Origin: a virus
IMG/VR virus record: IMGVR_UViG_3300029951_000013
Span: 24,896-88,895 of that record
Length of the DNA: 64,000 nucleotides
Direction: 5' to 3' (one strand)
Shown here one piece after another: positions 7,482 through 15,860 of the stretch (positions are counted from its first letter, which is position 1; every line of letters starts with the position of its first letter). A model generated the notes under the pieces. It saw nothing but the letters and a program-made list of their open reading frames with translations, did no database searches and was not told the DNA's origin. A program made the translations under genes and the position numbers.

Positions 7482-10400
7482 TCACGGCCCCGTCAGGGAC
7501 CGCAGGCGGCCCTTTTGCTTGGCGGCCTGGAGTGCGCTGATCATCCAGTTCTCCAGCTCCTGCTGGCTGCCGATGGGCCCGTGGAAGTGGAAGTTGTAGG
7601 TGTCTCCGCCGCCCGCCGACTCGCCGGGGCCGACGACCCGCTCCGGCTTGCCGGTGCCGTTGTGGGCCACCGTCGTGCCGGGCATGAGCCAGCCGCCCTT
7701 GTCGTACCAGTTGTCGGCGACCTCGTGGGACCAGGCCGCCGCCGGACTGCCGTACCGCTGGGCGATGTAGTCCTCGCCCCAGGCGACCTGGGCCTTGTAG
7801 TCTCCGAGTGCGTACGGGTGGCCGTGGCCGAGCGCCTGGGGGATTCCGTAGGCTCCTGAGCTGGCGTTCACCGCATTGGGGTTCCACCCGCTCTCCTGGT
7901 TCCAGAGCTTGATCAGCGGGCCCATCTGGTTGGACCCCCAGCCGTGGCCGGCCAGCAGGCTCTGTGCGAACTGCTGGATGGGGCCCACGGCGGTCCCGGA
8001 GAAGCCTCCGGAGTTGGTCGTCATCGCCGCGTACAGCGAGGACGCACTGGTCTGCGCGAGCTGGGAGACGGCCGACAGGACGGCTGCGCTGATCTGGGTG
8101 GCCGTGGGGCGTGCCACACGGACGTCGAAGCCGCCGACCGGGCCGCCGGCGGCGAAGGCGGGCAGTGTCCCGGCCACGGCCGCGCCGCGCATGTTCGCCA
8201 CGGCTCCGTGGCCGCCCGCCGACTGCACCTCGGCAGCCGTCCACATGTGCTCTCCGTTGGAGCCCAGCATCACCACGCTGTCCGAGGTGGCCGTACCGGG
8301 GCCGCGCACGGGGCCGCCGCCGGCCAGCCCGGGCAGGCCCTTCTTGCCGGTGTTCGCCGCGGCGGCGAAGTCCACCGACGCGGTGAAGGTCTTGTTCCGG
8401 ATCCCGCCCATGGAGGCGTTCACATCGTTCTTGAACGAGTTGATCGCCGCCGCCGCCGTCTTCAGCTTCCCGCCCAGGCCGGGCACCCAGCCGAAGGCGT
8501 CTGCGGCCCCCTTGACGATGACCTCGGCCACCTCCAGCCACAGGTCGATGATGAAGTTGAAGTACGGCTCCAGGACTTTCGACCACATGAACTTGGCGGC
8601 GGTCTCAATTCCTGAGAAGGTATCCTCGACTATCGAGCGGAAGGTCTGGCTGTGCTCCCAGGCCTCGTAGAAGCCGACCCCCAGGGCGACCAGTGCGATG
8701 ACCACAAGTCCGATGGGGTTGGCGTCCAGGACTACGTCCAGTGCGCCCTGCGCGATCGACAGCGCCCCGGTAGCGATAGTGGCGACTCCCTGGGCCCCTG
8801 CGAGGACAAGCGTCTTTGCAGCAGCCAGAGCCGTTCCGTCAGCCAGGGCGGTCATCGCTCCGGCGAGGCCCTCCCAGATAGCGATCCCGATAAGGCGGAC
8901 CCGGAGCACCAGCAGGCTGTCGTTGAACAGGTACGTCTTAACCGCGGCCAGGGCAGTCCCGTCGGCCACGGCGGTCACGGCCCCGGCGATGCCGTCCCAC
9001 ACGGCCATCGTGATCAGCCGGCCGCGCAGGACGAGCAGGCTGTCATCGAAGAGGTACGTCTTCACGGCGGCCAGAGCGGTGCCGTCGGCCAGGTTGGTGA
9101 CCGCGGTGGTGATCCCGTCCCACACGGATACCGCGATCAGCCTGCCGCGCAGAACGACCATGGAGTTGCCCAGGTTGAACACCGCGGTGGAGATGCCGTC
9201 CCAGACGGCCATGCCGATCAGCCGGCCGCGCAGGACGAGCATCGTGTTGCCCAGATTGGTGACCGCAGTGGTGATCCCGTCCCACACTGCGATGGCGATG
9301 AGCTTGCCGCGCAGCACGAACATGCTGTCGCCTACGCCGCCGACCACACCGGCGAGGTACGTCCATGCGGCAGAGACGGTCCCGCGCAGTTTCGTCGCTC
9401 CGGAGGACAGGCTGTCACTGATGATCAGCCATCGGAGGTACATCGTGTCCATCACGCCCTGGACCGCGGCTACCCCGCCCTGGATCCCGGACCAGATGAG
9501 GGCGGACTGCTGGAACGGGAACTTGACGATGCTGACAGCCAGACTGGTGATCGCCATGATTGGCTTGATCACCGCGAGAGCGGTCAGCCGGACTTCCAGC
9601 GGGATGAGGGCCAGTTCGACAAAGTTGTCGATTGCACCCTTGTTGGTGTCGATGAACTGCGACAGGTGCACCAGGGCCGGTCCGAGTGTGTTCGCCAGGA
9701 TCCCGGCGATGCTCTCGATGGCCTGGAACCCGGTGCCTCCCAGGTAGAGCAGCACGGGGGTGGCGGCGACCGACAGGTTGGTGAATGCGGTGCCTACGTC
9801 CTGGGCTGCGGTCGCGAAGTCCAGGAGGATCTTCTGGGTCTGGGAGCCGAAGGACTTCCCCAGCTGATCCGCTATGGACGTACTGGTCAGCGGCATCCCG
9901 GACAGGCCCCCGGCCAGCGGCAGTCCGACCGGGGCCTTGGCCGAGGACAGGTCCGTGTTGGTGGGGGCCTTCGGTGCCAGGTTCGAGCTGAAGGTCCCGA
10001 ACAGGGTGTTGGGGTCGACCAGGGCGGCTGCCTTCGCCTTGGTCTGCGTCAGGCTGCCGATGAAGCCGTTCAGGAACCCCTCAGCGACGTGCGTGTCCTG
10101 CTCCAGCTGACTGACCGGGATCAGGTTGCTCAGGTCCGAGGTGAAACGGGCCAGCAGGGGGAGGCCGGACTCGTTGACGAACGAGAAGAACTGGGTGGTG
10201 ACCGGGATCAGCTTCTCGCCGATCGAGATGGCCGCCGACTGGACGTTGCTCTCGAAGATCTTGATCTGCGCCGACATGGTCGCCTGCTGCGCGGCCTCGG
10301 CGGCAGCCAGGTTGCCCGACGTTGACTGGATCTGCACCAGTTTCTTCTGGAGGGTCGAGTAGTTGTTGACCATCGTCAGGATGGCCGAACTCGACCGACC

Positions 10401-11261
10401 GCCGCCGAACGCCTTGCTCAGCAGGATGGCCTGCTGGGACAGCGACAGGCCCGACTTGTCCAGGGCCGTCTTCAGCAGGCCGATGGTGCCGACCAGGCCC
10501 GCCGGGGAGCGCATCTCGTTGGCCAGCTGGAGGCCCGTCAGGCCGATCGTGGCCAGCTGCTTGGACGCGACGGAGGACGGGGCCGCCAGCAGGGACAGGC
10601 TCATCTTGAGCCTGGTGGCCGCGTCGGTGGCCGGGACGCCCTCGTCCGTCATCAGCGCGAGGGACGCGCCGATCTGGGACAGGCTCACGCCGAACGTCTT
10701 GGCGGCGGGCAGGATCCCGGTGCCGATGGCGGAGACGAAATCCGTCATCTTCATGTTGCCCGCGCCGATGATGGCGTTGACAGTCCCGGCAGCCATGGCG
10801 AAGGTCTGCGCCCCGGCGATGCCCGAACGCCAGGCCCCGGCCAGTGCGTTGGTCGTGGCCTCCAGGTTGCTGCCGCCGACCGCCGCCAGGTCGGACGCCT
10901 GCTTCAGGTCGACCATCGCCTGGGTGTTGTCCAGGCCCACGGACTTGAGGTGGTACAGCGCCTCGGCGAGCTGGTCGGGCCCCTGCTGGACGTCCTTCAT
11001 GCCGAGCACAGCGGTGGTCAGCGTCTTGACGTCCTTGGCGGACCCGCCTGCCTGGGTCTGGATCGTCTTCATGACGTTGTTGAAGGTGTTCGCCATCACC
11101 ACGGTGGTGGCCGCCGCGGCGCCGAGCGCCAGGACACCGACGGCCGCCCCGGCGGCGACTTTGCCGAACCCGCCCAGGGACTCCTCCGCGGCGGCGGTGT
11201 CGGCCGTCATGGTGATGTACCCCATGCCGAGCAGCGTGCCGCGCCCGATGCTAAGCGCCAC
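7482..11261 (-). CDS. Tape measure protein with C-terminal transglycosylase domain
   Basis: 1259 residues, the longest gene here, as expected of a tape measure that sets tail length. The first 350 residues match the TP901-type tape measure core (regions around AGAFR-like ALAGAWRSGIAGAQTFAMAA and IGASLALMTDEG). Hydrophobic helices fill the middle, including five copies of an LRGRLIxxAVWDGI repeat (about residues 640-800). Near residues 1100-1190 there is a soluble lytic transglycosylase-like domain with the catalytic glutamate in LWNQESGWNPNAV and the SSGAYGIPQ turn, which would locally open peptidoglycan during DNA entry. The GTG at 11261 overlaps the chaperone gene; an ATG at 11225 is an alternative start. 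Confidence 0.9.
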   Translation of the reverse strand: MALSIGRGTLLGMGYITMTADTAAAEESLGGFGKVAAGAAVGVLALGAAAATTVVMANTFNNVMKTIQTQAGGSAKDVKTLTTAVLGMKDVQQGPDQLAEALYHLKSVGLDNTQAMVDLKQASDLAAVGGSNLEATTNALAGAWRSGIAGAQTFAMAAGTVNAIIGAGNMKMTDFVSAIGTGILPAAKTFGVSLSQIGASLALMTDEGVPATDAATRLKMSLSLLAAPSSVASKQLATIGLTGLQLANEMRSPAGLVGTIGLLKTALDKSGLSLSQQAILLSKAFGGGRSSSAILTMVNNYSTLQKKLVQIQSTSGNLAAAEAAQQATMSAQIKIFESNVQSAAISIGEKLIPVTTQFFSFVNESGLPLLARFTSDLSNLIPVSQLEQDTHVAEGFLNGFIGSLTQTKAKAAALVDPNTLFGTFSSNLAPKAPTNTDLSSAKAPVGLPLAGGLSGMPLTSTSIADQLGKSFGSQTQKILLDFATAAQDVGTAFTNLSVAATPVLLYLGGTGFQAIESIAGILANTLGPALVHLSQFIDTNKGAIDNFVELALIPLEVRLTALAVIKPIMAITSLAVSIVKFPFQQSALIWSGIQGGVAAVQGVMDTMYLRWLIISDSLSSGATKLRGTVSAAWTYLAGVVGGVGDSMFVLRGKLIAIAVWDGITTAVTNLGNTMLVLRGRLIGMAVWDGISTAVFNLGNSMVVLRGRLIAVSVWDGITTAVTNLADGTALAAVKTYLFDDSLLVLRGRLITMAVWDGIAGAVTAVADGTALAAVKTYLFNDSLLVLRVRLIGIAIWEGLAGAMTALADGTALAAAKTLVLAGAQGVATIATGALSIAQGALDVVLDANPIGLVVIALVALGVGFYEAWEHSQTFRSIVEDTFSGIETAAKFMWSKVLEPYFNFIIDLWLEVAEVIVKGAADAFGWVPGLGGKLKTAAAAINSFKNDVNASMGGIRNKTFTASVDFAAAANTGKKGLPGLAGGGPVRGPGTATSDSVVMLGSNGEHMWTAAEVQSAGGHGAVANMRGAAVAGTLPAFAAGGPVGGFDVRVARPTATQISAAVLSAVSQLAQTSASSLYAAMTTNSGGFSGTAVGPIQQFAQSLLAGHGWGSNQMGPLIKLWNQESGWNPNAVNASSGAYGIPQALGHGHPYALGDYKAQVAWGEDYIAQRYGSPAAAWSHEVADNWYDKGGWLMPGTTVAHNGTGKPERVVGPGESAGGGDTYNFHFHGPIGSQQELENWMISALQAAKQKGRLRSLTGP
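8800..9325 (-). repeat. Tandem repeats inside tape measure gene
   Basis: Five successive units of roughly 33 to 42 codons share the core LRGRLI-x2-A-V-W-D-G-I. Two of the longer units also share GTALAAVKTYLF. The DNA copies are visibly similar, so this is recent internal duplication rather than convergent composition. In a tape measure such repeats change the helical length and hence tail length. Confidence 0.8.
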
Positions 11262-11634
11262 CCGGGGTCACCCCCATCGCGCTCAGGAAGCTGGACGAGG
11301 CCTCTTCCTCATCGGTCCACCAGCCGGGGGCCCGTGGATCGCGGGTACTCTCGCGCTGGTCCTGTACGCGGTCCACGCGCCAGACGTCCACCAGGAGGTC
11401 GTTGTCGAGGGCCCGCTGAGCGTCCTGCACGGTCCCTCCCTCCGCCGCCGACTGCCCTTCGTAGAGCGTGTAGTAGACGAGGTTCAGGAACTGGTCGAGG
11501 GGGAGTTCGCGGAGATCGATACCCCTCCCTGCGTACTTTCCGTCGAGAAGGTGCCAGACTCCAGGCCTGACTGCCCATCCGGCGAGTTGTCGGATGGCTG
11601 CGTAGGGCGCAGCCCGTACTCTCCAAACAGCCAC
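11251..11634 (-). CDS. Tail assembly chaperone, frameshift-encoded C-terminal part
   Basis: This frame lies one base back (-1) relative to the upstream chaperone and overlaps its last 150 bases. Its conserved-looking part is the WHLLDGKYAGRGIDLREL to LVYYTLYEGQ region, typical of the T-like extension of tail assembly chaperones, and it ends right at the tape measure start. In most siphoviruses this frame is reached by programmed -1 slippage rather than its own start; a GTG at 11634 is present but has no good ribosome binding site. No canonical X-XXY-YYZ heptamer is obvious; a CCCCC run at 11499-11503, just before the upstream stop, is a possible single-codon slip site. Confidence 0.7.
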   Translation of the reverse strand: MAVWRVRAAPYAAIRQLAGWAVRPGVWHLLDGKYAGRGIDLRELPLDQFLNLVYYTLYEGQSAAEGGTVQDAQRALDNDLLVDVWRVDRVQDQRESTRDPRAPGWWTDEEEASSSFLSAMGVTPGGA

Positions 11635-11924
11635 ATGGCTATGTCGTTGAGCTGGCCCAGGTCGACCGGCCGGTCGTTGTCGCCCAGCCGCTCATCAAAC
11701 CGGACGTACGACTCCTTCTGGAGGCAAAGCTGCATGACCTCGCGGCACGCCTCGTATTGGGCCTCGACACCGCCCGCGCTCTGGGCGGACAGGATCGCCG
11801 TGTTGACCTTGGTCACATAGCCGATCAGGGTCTTGGCGGCCATGCCCGGATAGGCGTGGAAGGTCTCACCCTCCAGCGTGAAGGAGATGTCATCGCGGGT
11901 CCTGCTGAAATCCTTGGTCGGCAT
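11484..11924 (-). CDS. Tail assembly chaperone (G-like)
   Basis: 146 residues, helical with a conserved-looking core (AAKTLIGYVTKVNTAILSAQ to LNDIAMWLFGEYGL) and a Ser/Thr-rich tail where the second frame overlaps. The G-like chaperone coats the tape measure before tube assembly. Position upstream of the tape measure, and partner frame in -1, support the assignment. Confidence 0.75.
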   Translation of the reverse strand: MPTKDFSRTRDDISFTLEGETFHAYPGMAAKTLIGYVTKVNTAILSAQSAGGVEAQYEACREVMQLCLQKESYVRFDERLGDNDRPVDLGQLNDIAMWLFGEYGLRPTQPSDNSPDGQSGLESGTFSTESTQGGVSISANSPSTSS

Positions 11925-11961
11925 GCGTTCACGGTAGAGCTGCGAATTCCATGATCGTTCC

Positions 11962-12345
11962 CTAGAGGTCGACTTCCTCCATCGCCCTGGTCAGGAACGG
12001 GTTGGCCTTGGTCCCCGGGTGGTGTACGACGGGTCCGAAGACCTGGCCGCTCGACACGTTCCTCAGCGGCCAGGAGCCCTTGCTGCGGATGATGTGCGGC
12101 CGGGTCCCCTCGTTGACGAACACCGTGGCCGGGTGGGTGCTGCGGATCACCACGGTGGTGCCGAGGATGTTGCCGGTGTAGTCCGAGCTGATGCCCTTGC
12201 GCATGCCCTCTGGGGCCAGTTCCTTGGCCCGCTTGGCGACGGCCTGGCCGCGCAGGATCATCCGGCGGCCGACGGCCCCGGTGGGGCTGCGGAGCATCCG
12301 GCGGATGGCGATCTGGTCCATCTCGATGCGGATGTGCTCAGCCAC
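11962..12345 (-). CDS. HK97 gp10-like head-tail connector / tail completion protein
   Basis: 127 residues from a GTG that overlaps the preceding gene. It has the family pattern: an N-terminal helix with many Arg, VAKRAKELAPEG, then beta strands and HHPGTKANPFLTRAM, where the PGTKANPFL element is highly typical. Such proteins cap the tail or join it to the head. The next genes are the tail chaperones, as expected. Confidence 0.75.
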   Translation of the reverse strand: MAEHIRIEMDQIAIRRMLRSPTGAVGRRMILRGQAVAKRAKELAPEGMRKGISSDYTGNILGTTVVIRSTHPATVFVNEGTRPHIIRSKGSWPLRNVSSGQVFGPVVHHPGTKANPFLTRAMEEVDL

Positions 12346-12853
12346 GGGGCATCCCCACCAGGAAGCGCAGTTCCGTGCCGACGCAGCCGCCCTCGGGCCC
12401 CATGGTGGCCTGCTGGTCGATCACGTAGTCGATGAGGTCGTTGTCGCCCTTCTCCTGGCACAGGAACGCTGCCGAGGTGGTCAGCACAGTCCAGGCGTCC
12501 CCGAGGAGAGTCTGAGCAGCCGTCGTCATGGCCTGCTCAGTGGGGTAGATCGTGGTGTTGTTCTGCGGTACCGGGGCGCAGCGGATGATCTGCACCACGT
12601 ATTCCGCCACCTCCCAGGCTGGCTGGCAGCTGCCGACGACCTCGGTCTGCTGCTCGGGGAAGCGGTCGGAGAGGTAGATCCGGTCGACACTGATGGCCAG
12701 CATGCCGCAGTCGCAGGCGTCCCACGGGATCGACCCGGGCACCATGCAGGCCCTCTGGACCGCGACCGGCAGCGCCGCCTGAATCAGGGTCAGCAACGCG
12801 GTACCCAGGTCGAAGAACTTGATGGCGCCGGTCTCCGGCGCGGTGGTGGTCAC
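12338..12853 (-). CDS. Tail terminator-like / minor tail protein
   Basis: 171 residues from a GTG overlapping the lipoprotein stop. Cys-rich segments (WDACDCGML, SCQPAWEV) and a conserved pattern VVQIIRCAP suggest the actinophage neck/terminator family that sits between the adaptor and gp10-like genes. Function is inferred mainly from gene order. Confidence 0.55.
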   Translation of the reverse strand: MTTTAPETGAIKFFDLGTALLTLIQAALPVAVQRACMVPGSIPWDACDCGMLAISVDRIYLSDRFPEQQTEVVGSCQPAWEVAEYVVQIIRCAPVPQNNTTIYPTEQAMTTAAQTLLGDAWTVLTTSAAFLCQEKGDNDLIDYVIDQQATMGPEGGCVGTELRFLVGMPRG

Positions 12854-13080
12854 GGTGTTCCCGTGGATCCGCTGAGTACCTCGGCGGCCAGCTTGTCGAT
12901 CACCGCGTTGCTCAGGCCCTTGCAGGCGGCGGGCTCGGTTCCGGTGACGCCCTGCTCCCCGGCCTTGAGTTCCTGGACCAGTGCCGCCTTGCAGGCGGAC
13001 TGGCTGGGTGCCGGGCTGCTGCCGCAGGCAGCCAGCAGCGGTAGAACGGCGATGACGAGGAGCAGAGCAGCGCGCTTCAT
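12850..13080 (-). CDS. Small lipoprotein
   Basis: 76 residues. The ATG at 13080 follows CCCGGAGGCACGG. Residues 1-18 are a lipoprotein signal (MKRA, a hydrophobic core, then lipobox LLAAC with the acylated Cys19), followed by a Ser/Pro linker and a 50-residue soluble domain with two further Cys. It would be exported and anchored on the outer face of the host membrane. Being inside the virion operon between neck genes is unusual; phage lipoproteins often block superinfecting phages, which is the best guess. Confidence 0.75.
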   Translation of the reverse strand: MKRAALLLVIAVLPLLAACGSSPAPSQSACKAALVQELKAGEQGVTGTEPAACKGLSNAVIDKLAAEVLSGSTGTP

Positions 13081-13138
13081 CCGTGCCTCCGGGAGTGGGT
13101 GACGGTCCGGGAGGGCCAGTGTCGCAGCCGGGTCCATT

Positions 13139-13948
13139 TCACGTCCCGGTCCTCCGCACGCGTGGCCGGTCCACGCTGTAGACCCGGGCCCGGCTCTGGA
13201 GCATGTTCGGGTTCTCGGAGGCCAGGAACAGGTCGCACAGGTACAGCCCGGTCCGGCCTTCGTTGATGATCGAGTTGATGTCCGGGAAGGTCATCGTCAC
13301 ACCCTGGCGAGCGAGGTTGGTCACCGTGGTCGGCAGGTGGCAGTCCCCGTCGCCGGTGATGGCGGCGATGATCTCGCAGGCGAGCTGGCCGACCGCCAGT
13401 TGACCGCTGACCGGGACGGCCAGGCCGTAGTCGGCGGTGACCGACCAGGTGCCCGGCTGGCTGTCGGCCAGCGCCAAGTTGTTGCACCGGGGCCAGTGCC
13501 CGCCGTCGGTGCGGACCACGATCCGGTTGTTATCGAGCCGGTAGGCGGAGGAGTCCAGGACCGCCCCGTCCACCAGGATCTGGGTGATGTCGGCGACCTC
13601 GGCCGGAAGGTAGAACTCCGGGACGAAGGCACAGGAGCAGCTGTCCCCGCAGGACCCGCAGCCCATGGGGAACCAGTAGGAGAAGTCCCAGGCGGCGGTG
13701 GCCAATGGTGCCCCGTAGGAGGCCCAGGGCACCGCGTACGCCCCGCCGTCGCCGGGGCCGCCGTCGTAGTCCTCGCGGCGGCACGGCCGCAGCGTCACCG
13801 AGCAGGTGCCGAACCGGCGCCCCGACAGCGACCACAGGATTCGTGTCGCGCTCTGCACGGCGTAGCCGGTCACAGTCGGGGAGGCCGTGGAGACGTCGCA
13901 CGACCAGTACACGGGCCACGGTGAGCAGGGCCCTGCGTCCAAGGTCAT
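13139..13948 (-). CDS. Head-to-tail adaptor-like protein
   Basis: 269 residues, ATG with AGGAG upstream. It contains a CGSCGDSCSC cluster (near residues 97-106), a central beta region, and the segment NLARQGVTMTFPDINSIINEGRTGL, which is typical of actinophage head-to-tail adaptors. It precedes the terminator and gp10-like genes as expected for a neck protein. Confidence 0.7.
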   Translation of the reverse strand: MTLDAGPCSPWPVYWSCDVSTASPTVTGYAVQSATRILWSLSGRRFGTCSVTLRPCRREDYDGGPGDGGAYAVPWASYGAPLATAAWDFSYWFPMGCGSCGDSCSCAFVPEFYLPAEVADITQILVDGAVLDSSAYRLDNNRIVVRTDGGHWPRCNNLALADSQPGTWSVTADYGLAVPVSGQLAVGQLACEIIAAITGDGDCHLPTTVTNLARQGVTMTFPDINSIINEGRTGLYLCDLFLASENPNMLQSRARVYSVDRPRVRRTGT

Positions 13949-13964
13949 GGCCTGGCTCCTCTCA

Positions 13965-15860
13965 TCACGCCGCCATCAGGGCGAACAGGCTCTGGGTGAT
14001 CCGACGGGCCAGGTAGGCGTGCCCGGCGTCGTTCGGGTGGACGTTGTCGGTCGCGTTCACGTAGGTCGAGGCGTTCGCGGCGGTGATCCAGGGCCCGCTG
14101 GTGAACACCTGGGCCCCGGCGGCGTTGTAGACGTTCCCGGTGATCGGGCTGACGAACGGCAGCCCGGCCGCCAGCGCCGCAGCCTGGAGGGTGCTGTCCG
14201 TGGCGGTGACCGAGGGCGCCGCGGTGCCGCTGGGCGACCAGCAGCCGAACACGGTGACCGCCGCGTTCGGGGCCGCCGCCTTCAGGTCGGTGTAGACCTG
14301 CGCGGCGGCTGCGGAGATGGCCGGCTGGCTGCCGGTGTTGTCGTTGTAGCCGCCCCAGACGATCAGCCGGTCGAAGGCGTAAGGTGCGATGTCCTGGGCT
14401 ATGCGCACGTCGAAGACCGCGTACGCGCCCGGCGTGATGTAGCCGGTTCCGCCGCGCGCCTGGTCCCAGACGTCGGTGCAGCCGAGCAGCCGGGCCGCCC
14501 GCAGCAGCCAGGTGCCGCTGCCCGCACCGGTGTTGTAGGCGGAGCCGTCGGTGATGGAGTCGCCCAGGACGCCGAGACGGCCGCCGAGCGAGGCGACCTG
14601 CCAGGCGGTGCCGGTAGCGCCCAGGAACAGACCGCCGAACGGCATCGACAGGAAATCGAACCGGATCCGGCGCGGCGCGGCCGACCCGAGGTCGAACTTG
14701 AGGGTGTACCGGCTGCCCGCGGTCACCGCGCCGGTGGCCTGCATGAGGTCGGTGACCTTGCGCCCGTCGATGGACAGCCGGTACATGGTGGCGCTGCTGA
14801 TGTACTTGAACAGGATCTCGACCAGCTGCGCGTCGGTGGCGAACTCGACCGACCAGACAGCCTGGCCGGAAGCGTACGTGTTCGGGTACTTGCTCAGCGG
14901 CAGGTACATCGTGGTGTCGGGGAACGCCGCCCCGAAGGCGAAGTCGCCGGCACCCAGGTAGGTGAAGGGCCCGGTGTTCGGCGCCATCAAGGCCTGGGCG
15001 CCGCTGATCGTACTGGTGGACCCGAGGGTGGTCGTGATGACCGGAGCGGTCCCGGCGTACAGCGAGTCAGCCGTCACCTGGTCGGGCAGGTCACGGCGGC
15101 GCCAGGCCGTCGTGCCCACGTACCGGGCGTCCGAGGTGGCCGGATAGTCCACCAGGGAGGTGAGCGACGGGCGCACCTCGCGCAGGAAGGACGTGCCGTT
15201 GCCGACCAGCTCCATGCTGCCGTACTGGTGGGTGAGCGAAGGGTTCACCGTGCCGTCGACCGTGCCGACCACGCTGACCGCGTTGGCGGTGCTGTCCATC
15301 TTCTTGACGGTCAGCCGGATGCCCGCCGCGGGCGCGGGGAGGACGACGGCCACCGGCTGGGATGCGGCGCTGACCTCCAGCACCTGCCATGCGGACCCGG
15401 TGACGGTCGGCGTGCTGGCCGACACCACGGTGGAGACGGGGGTGCCGTCCAGGTTGGCCAGCGCCGCAGCGGGGTTGCCGACGTCGGACAGGTCGTTGGC
15501 GGCTGCGAGGTACACCGTGGGGGCAGGCACGTTGAAGGGGTCCTCCGTGTACTGGACCTGGAAGTTGATCGGCACGCTGGTGATCCGGTTGGTGCCGTTG
15601 TCGGCCCAGAAGTACGCGGTGTACCGGCCTTGGGTGGAGAACTCCCCGCCGGCCCAGGTGTATGTCACCTGGCCCTCGGGACCGCTGGTGACCTCTGCCG
15701 TGCCACTGAAGGGCGGCCCGTCGTGCTCCTGGCAGGTGAACGCGGCGGAGTAGCCCTCGGACAGGTCGATCGGGACCCCGGTGCTGTCCAGGAAGGAATA
15801 GACCAGCGGAGGCGGCACGTCGCCCAGTGCGTAGGTGCCCAGAGCAACCGATGCTGTCAT
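13965..15860 (-). CDS. SGNH/GDSL esterase with N-terminal virion domain
   Basis: 631 residues; the ATG at 15860 overlaps the previous gene as ATGA with GGGGAACGAGCC upstream. Residues 1-110 form a beta domain similar to BppU-type baseplate proteins (YSFLDSTGVPIDLSEGYSAAF). From about residue 430 an SGNH hydrolase follows: block I GVLGDSITDG with the catalytic Ser, GGYND (block III Asn, about 501), and DNVHPNDAGH with the catalytic Asp-x-x-His (about 604-613). It probably deacetylates host surface polysaccharide during adsorption. A frame extension upstream of 15860 overlaps the fibre gene and was rejected. Confidence 0.85.
   Translation of the reverse strand: MTASVALGTYALGDVPPPLVYSFLDSTGVPIDLSEGYSAAFTCQEHDGPPFSGTAEVTSGPEGQVTYTWAGGEFSTQGRYTAYFWADNGTNRITSVPINFQVQYTEDPFNVPAPTVYLAAANDLSDVGNPAAALANLDGTPVSTVVSASTPTVTGSAWQVLEVSAASQPVAVVLPAPAAGIRLTVKKMDSTANAVSVVGTVDGTVNPSLTHQYGSMELVGNGTSFLREVRPSLTSLVDYPATSDARYVGTTAWRRRDLPDQVTADSLYAGTAPVITTTLGSTSTISGAQALMAPNTGPFTYLGAGDFAFGAAFPDTTMYLPLSKYPNTYASGQAVWSVEFATDAQLVEILFKYISSATMYRLSIDGRKVTDLMQATGAVTAGSRYTLKFDLGSAAPRRIRFDFLSMPFGGLFLGATGTAWQVASLGGRLGVLGDSITDGSAYNTGAGSGTWLLRAARLLGCTDVWDQARGGTGYITPGAYAVFDVRIAQDIAPYAFDRLIVWGGYNDNTGSQPAISAAAAQVYTDLKAAAPNAAVTVFGCWSPSGTAAPSVTATDSTLQAAALAAGLPFVSPITGNVYNAAGAQVFTSGPWITAANASTYVNATDNVHPNDAGHAYLARRITQSLFALMAA

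Noticed and set aside
8652-10325. Long open plus-strand frame opposite the tape measure
   Set aside because: Composition typical of GC-driven antisense; overlaps a strongly supported tape measure gene.
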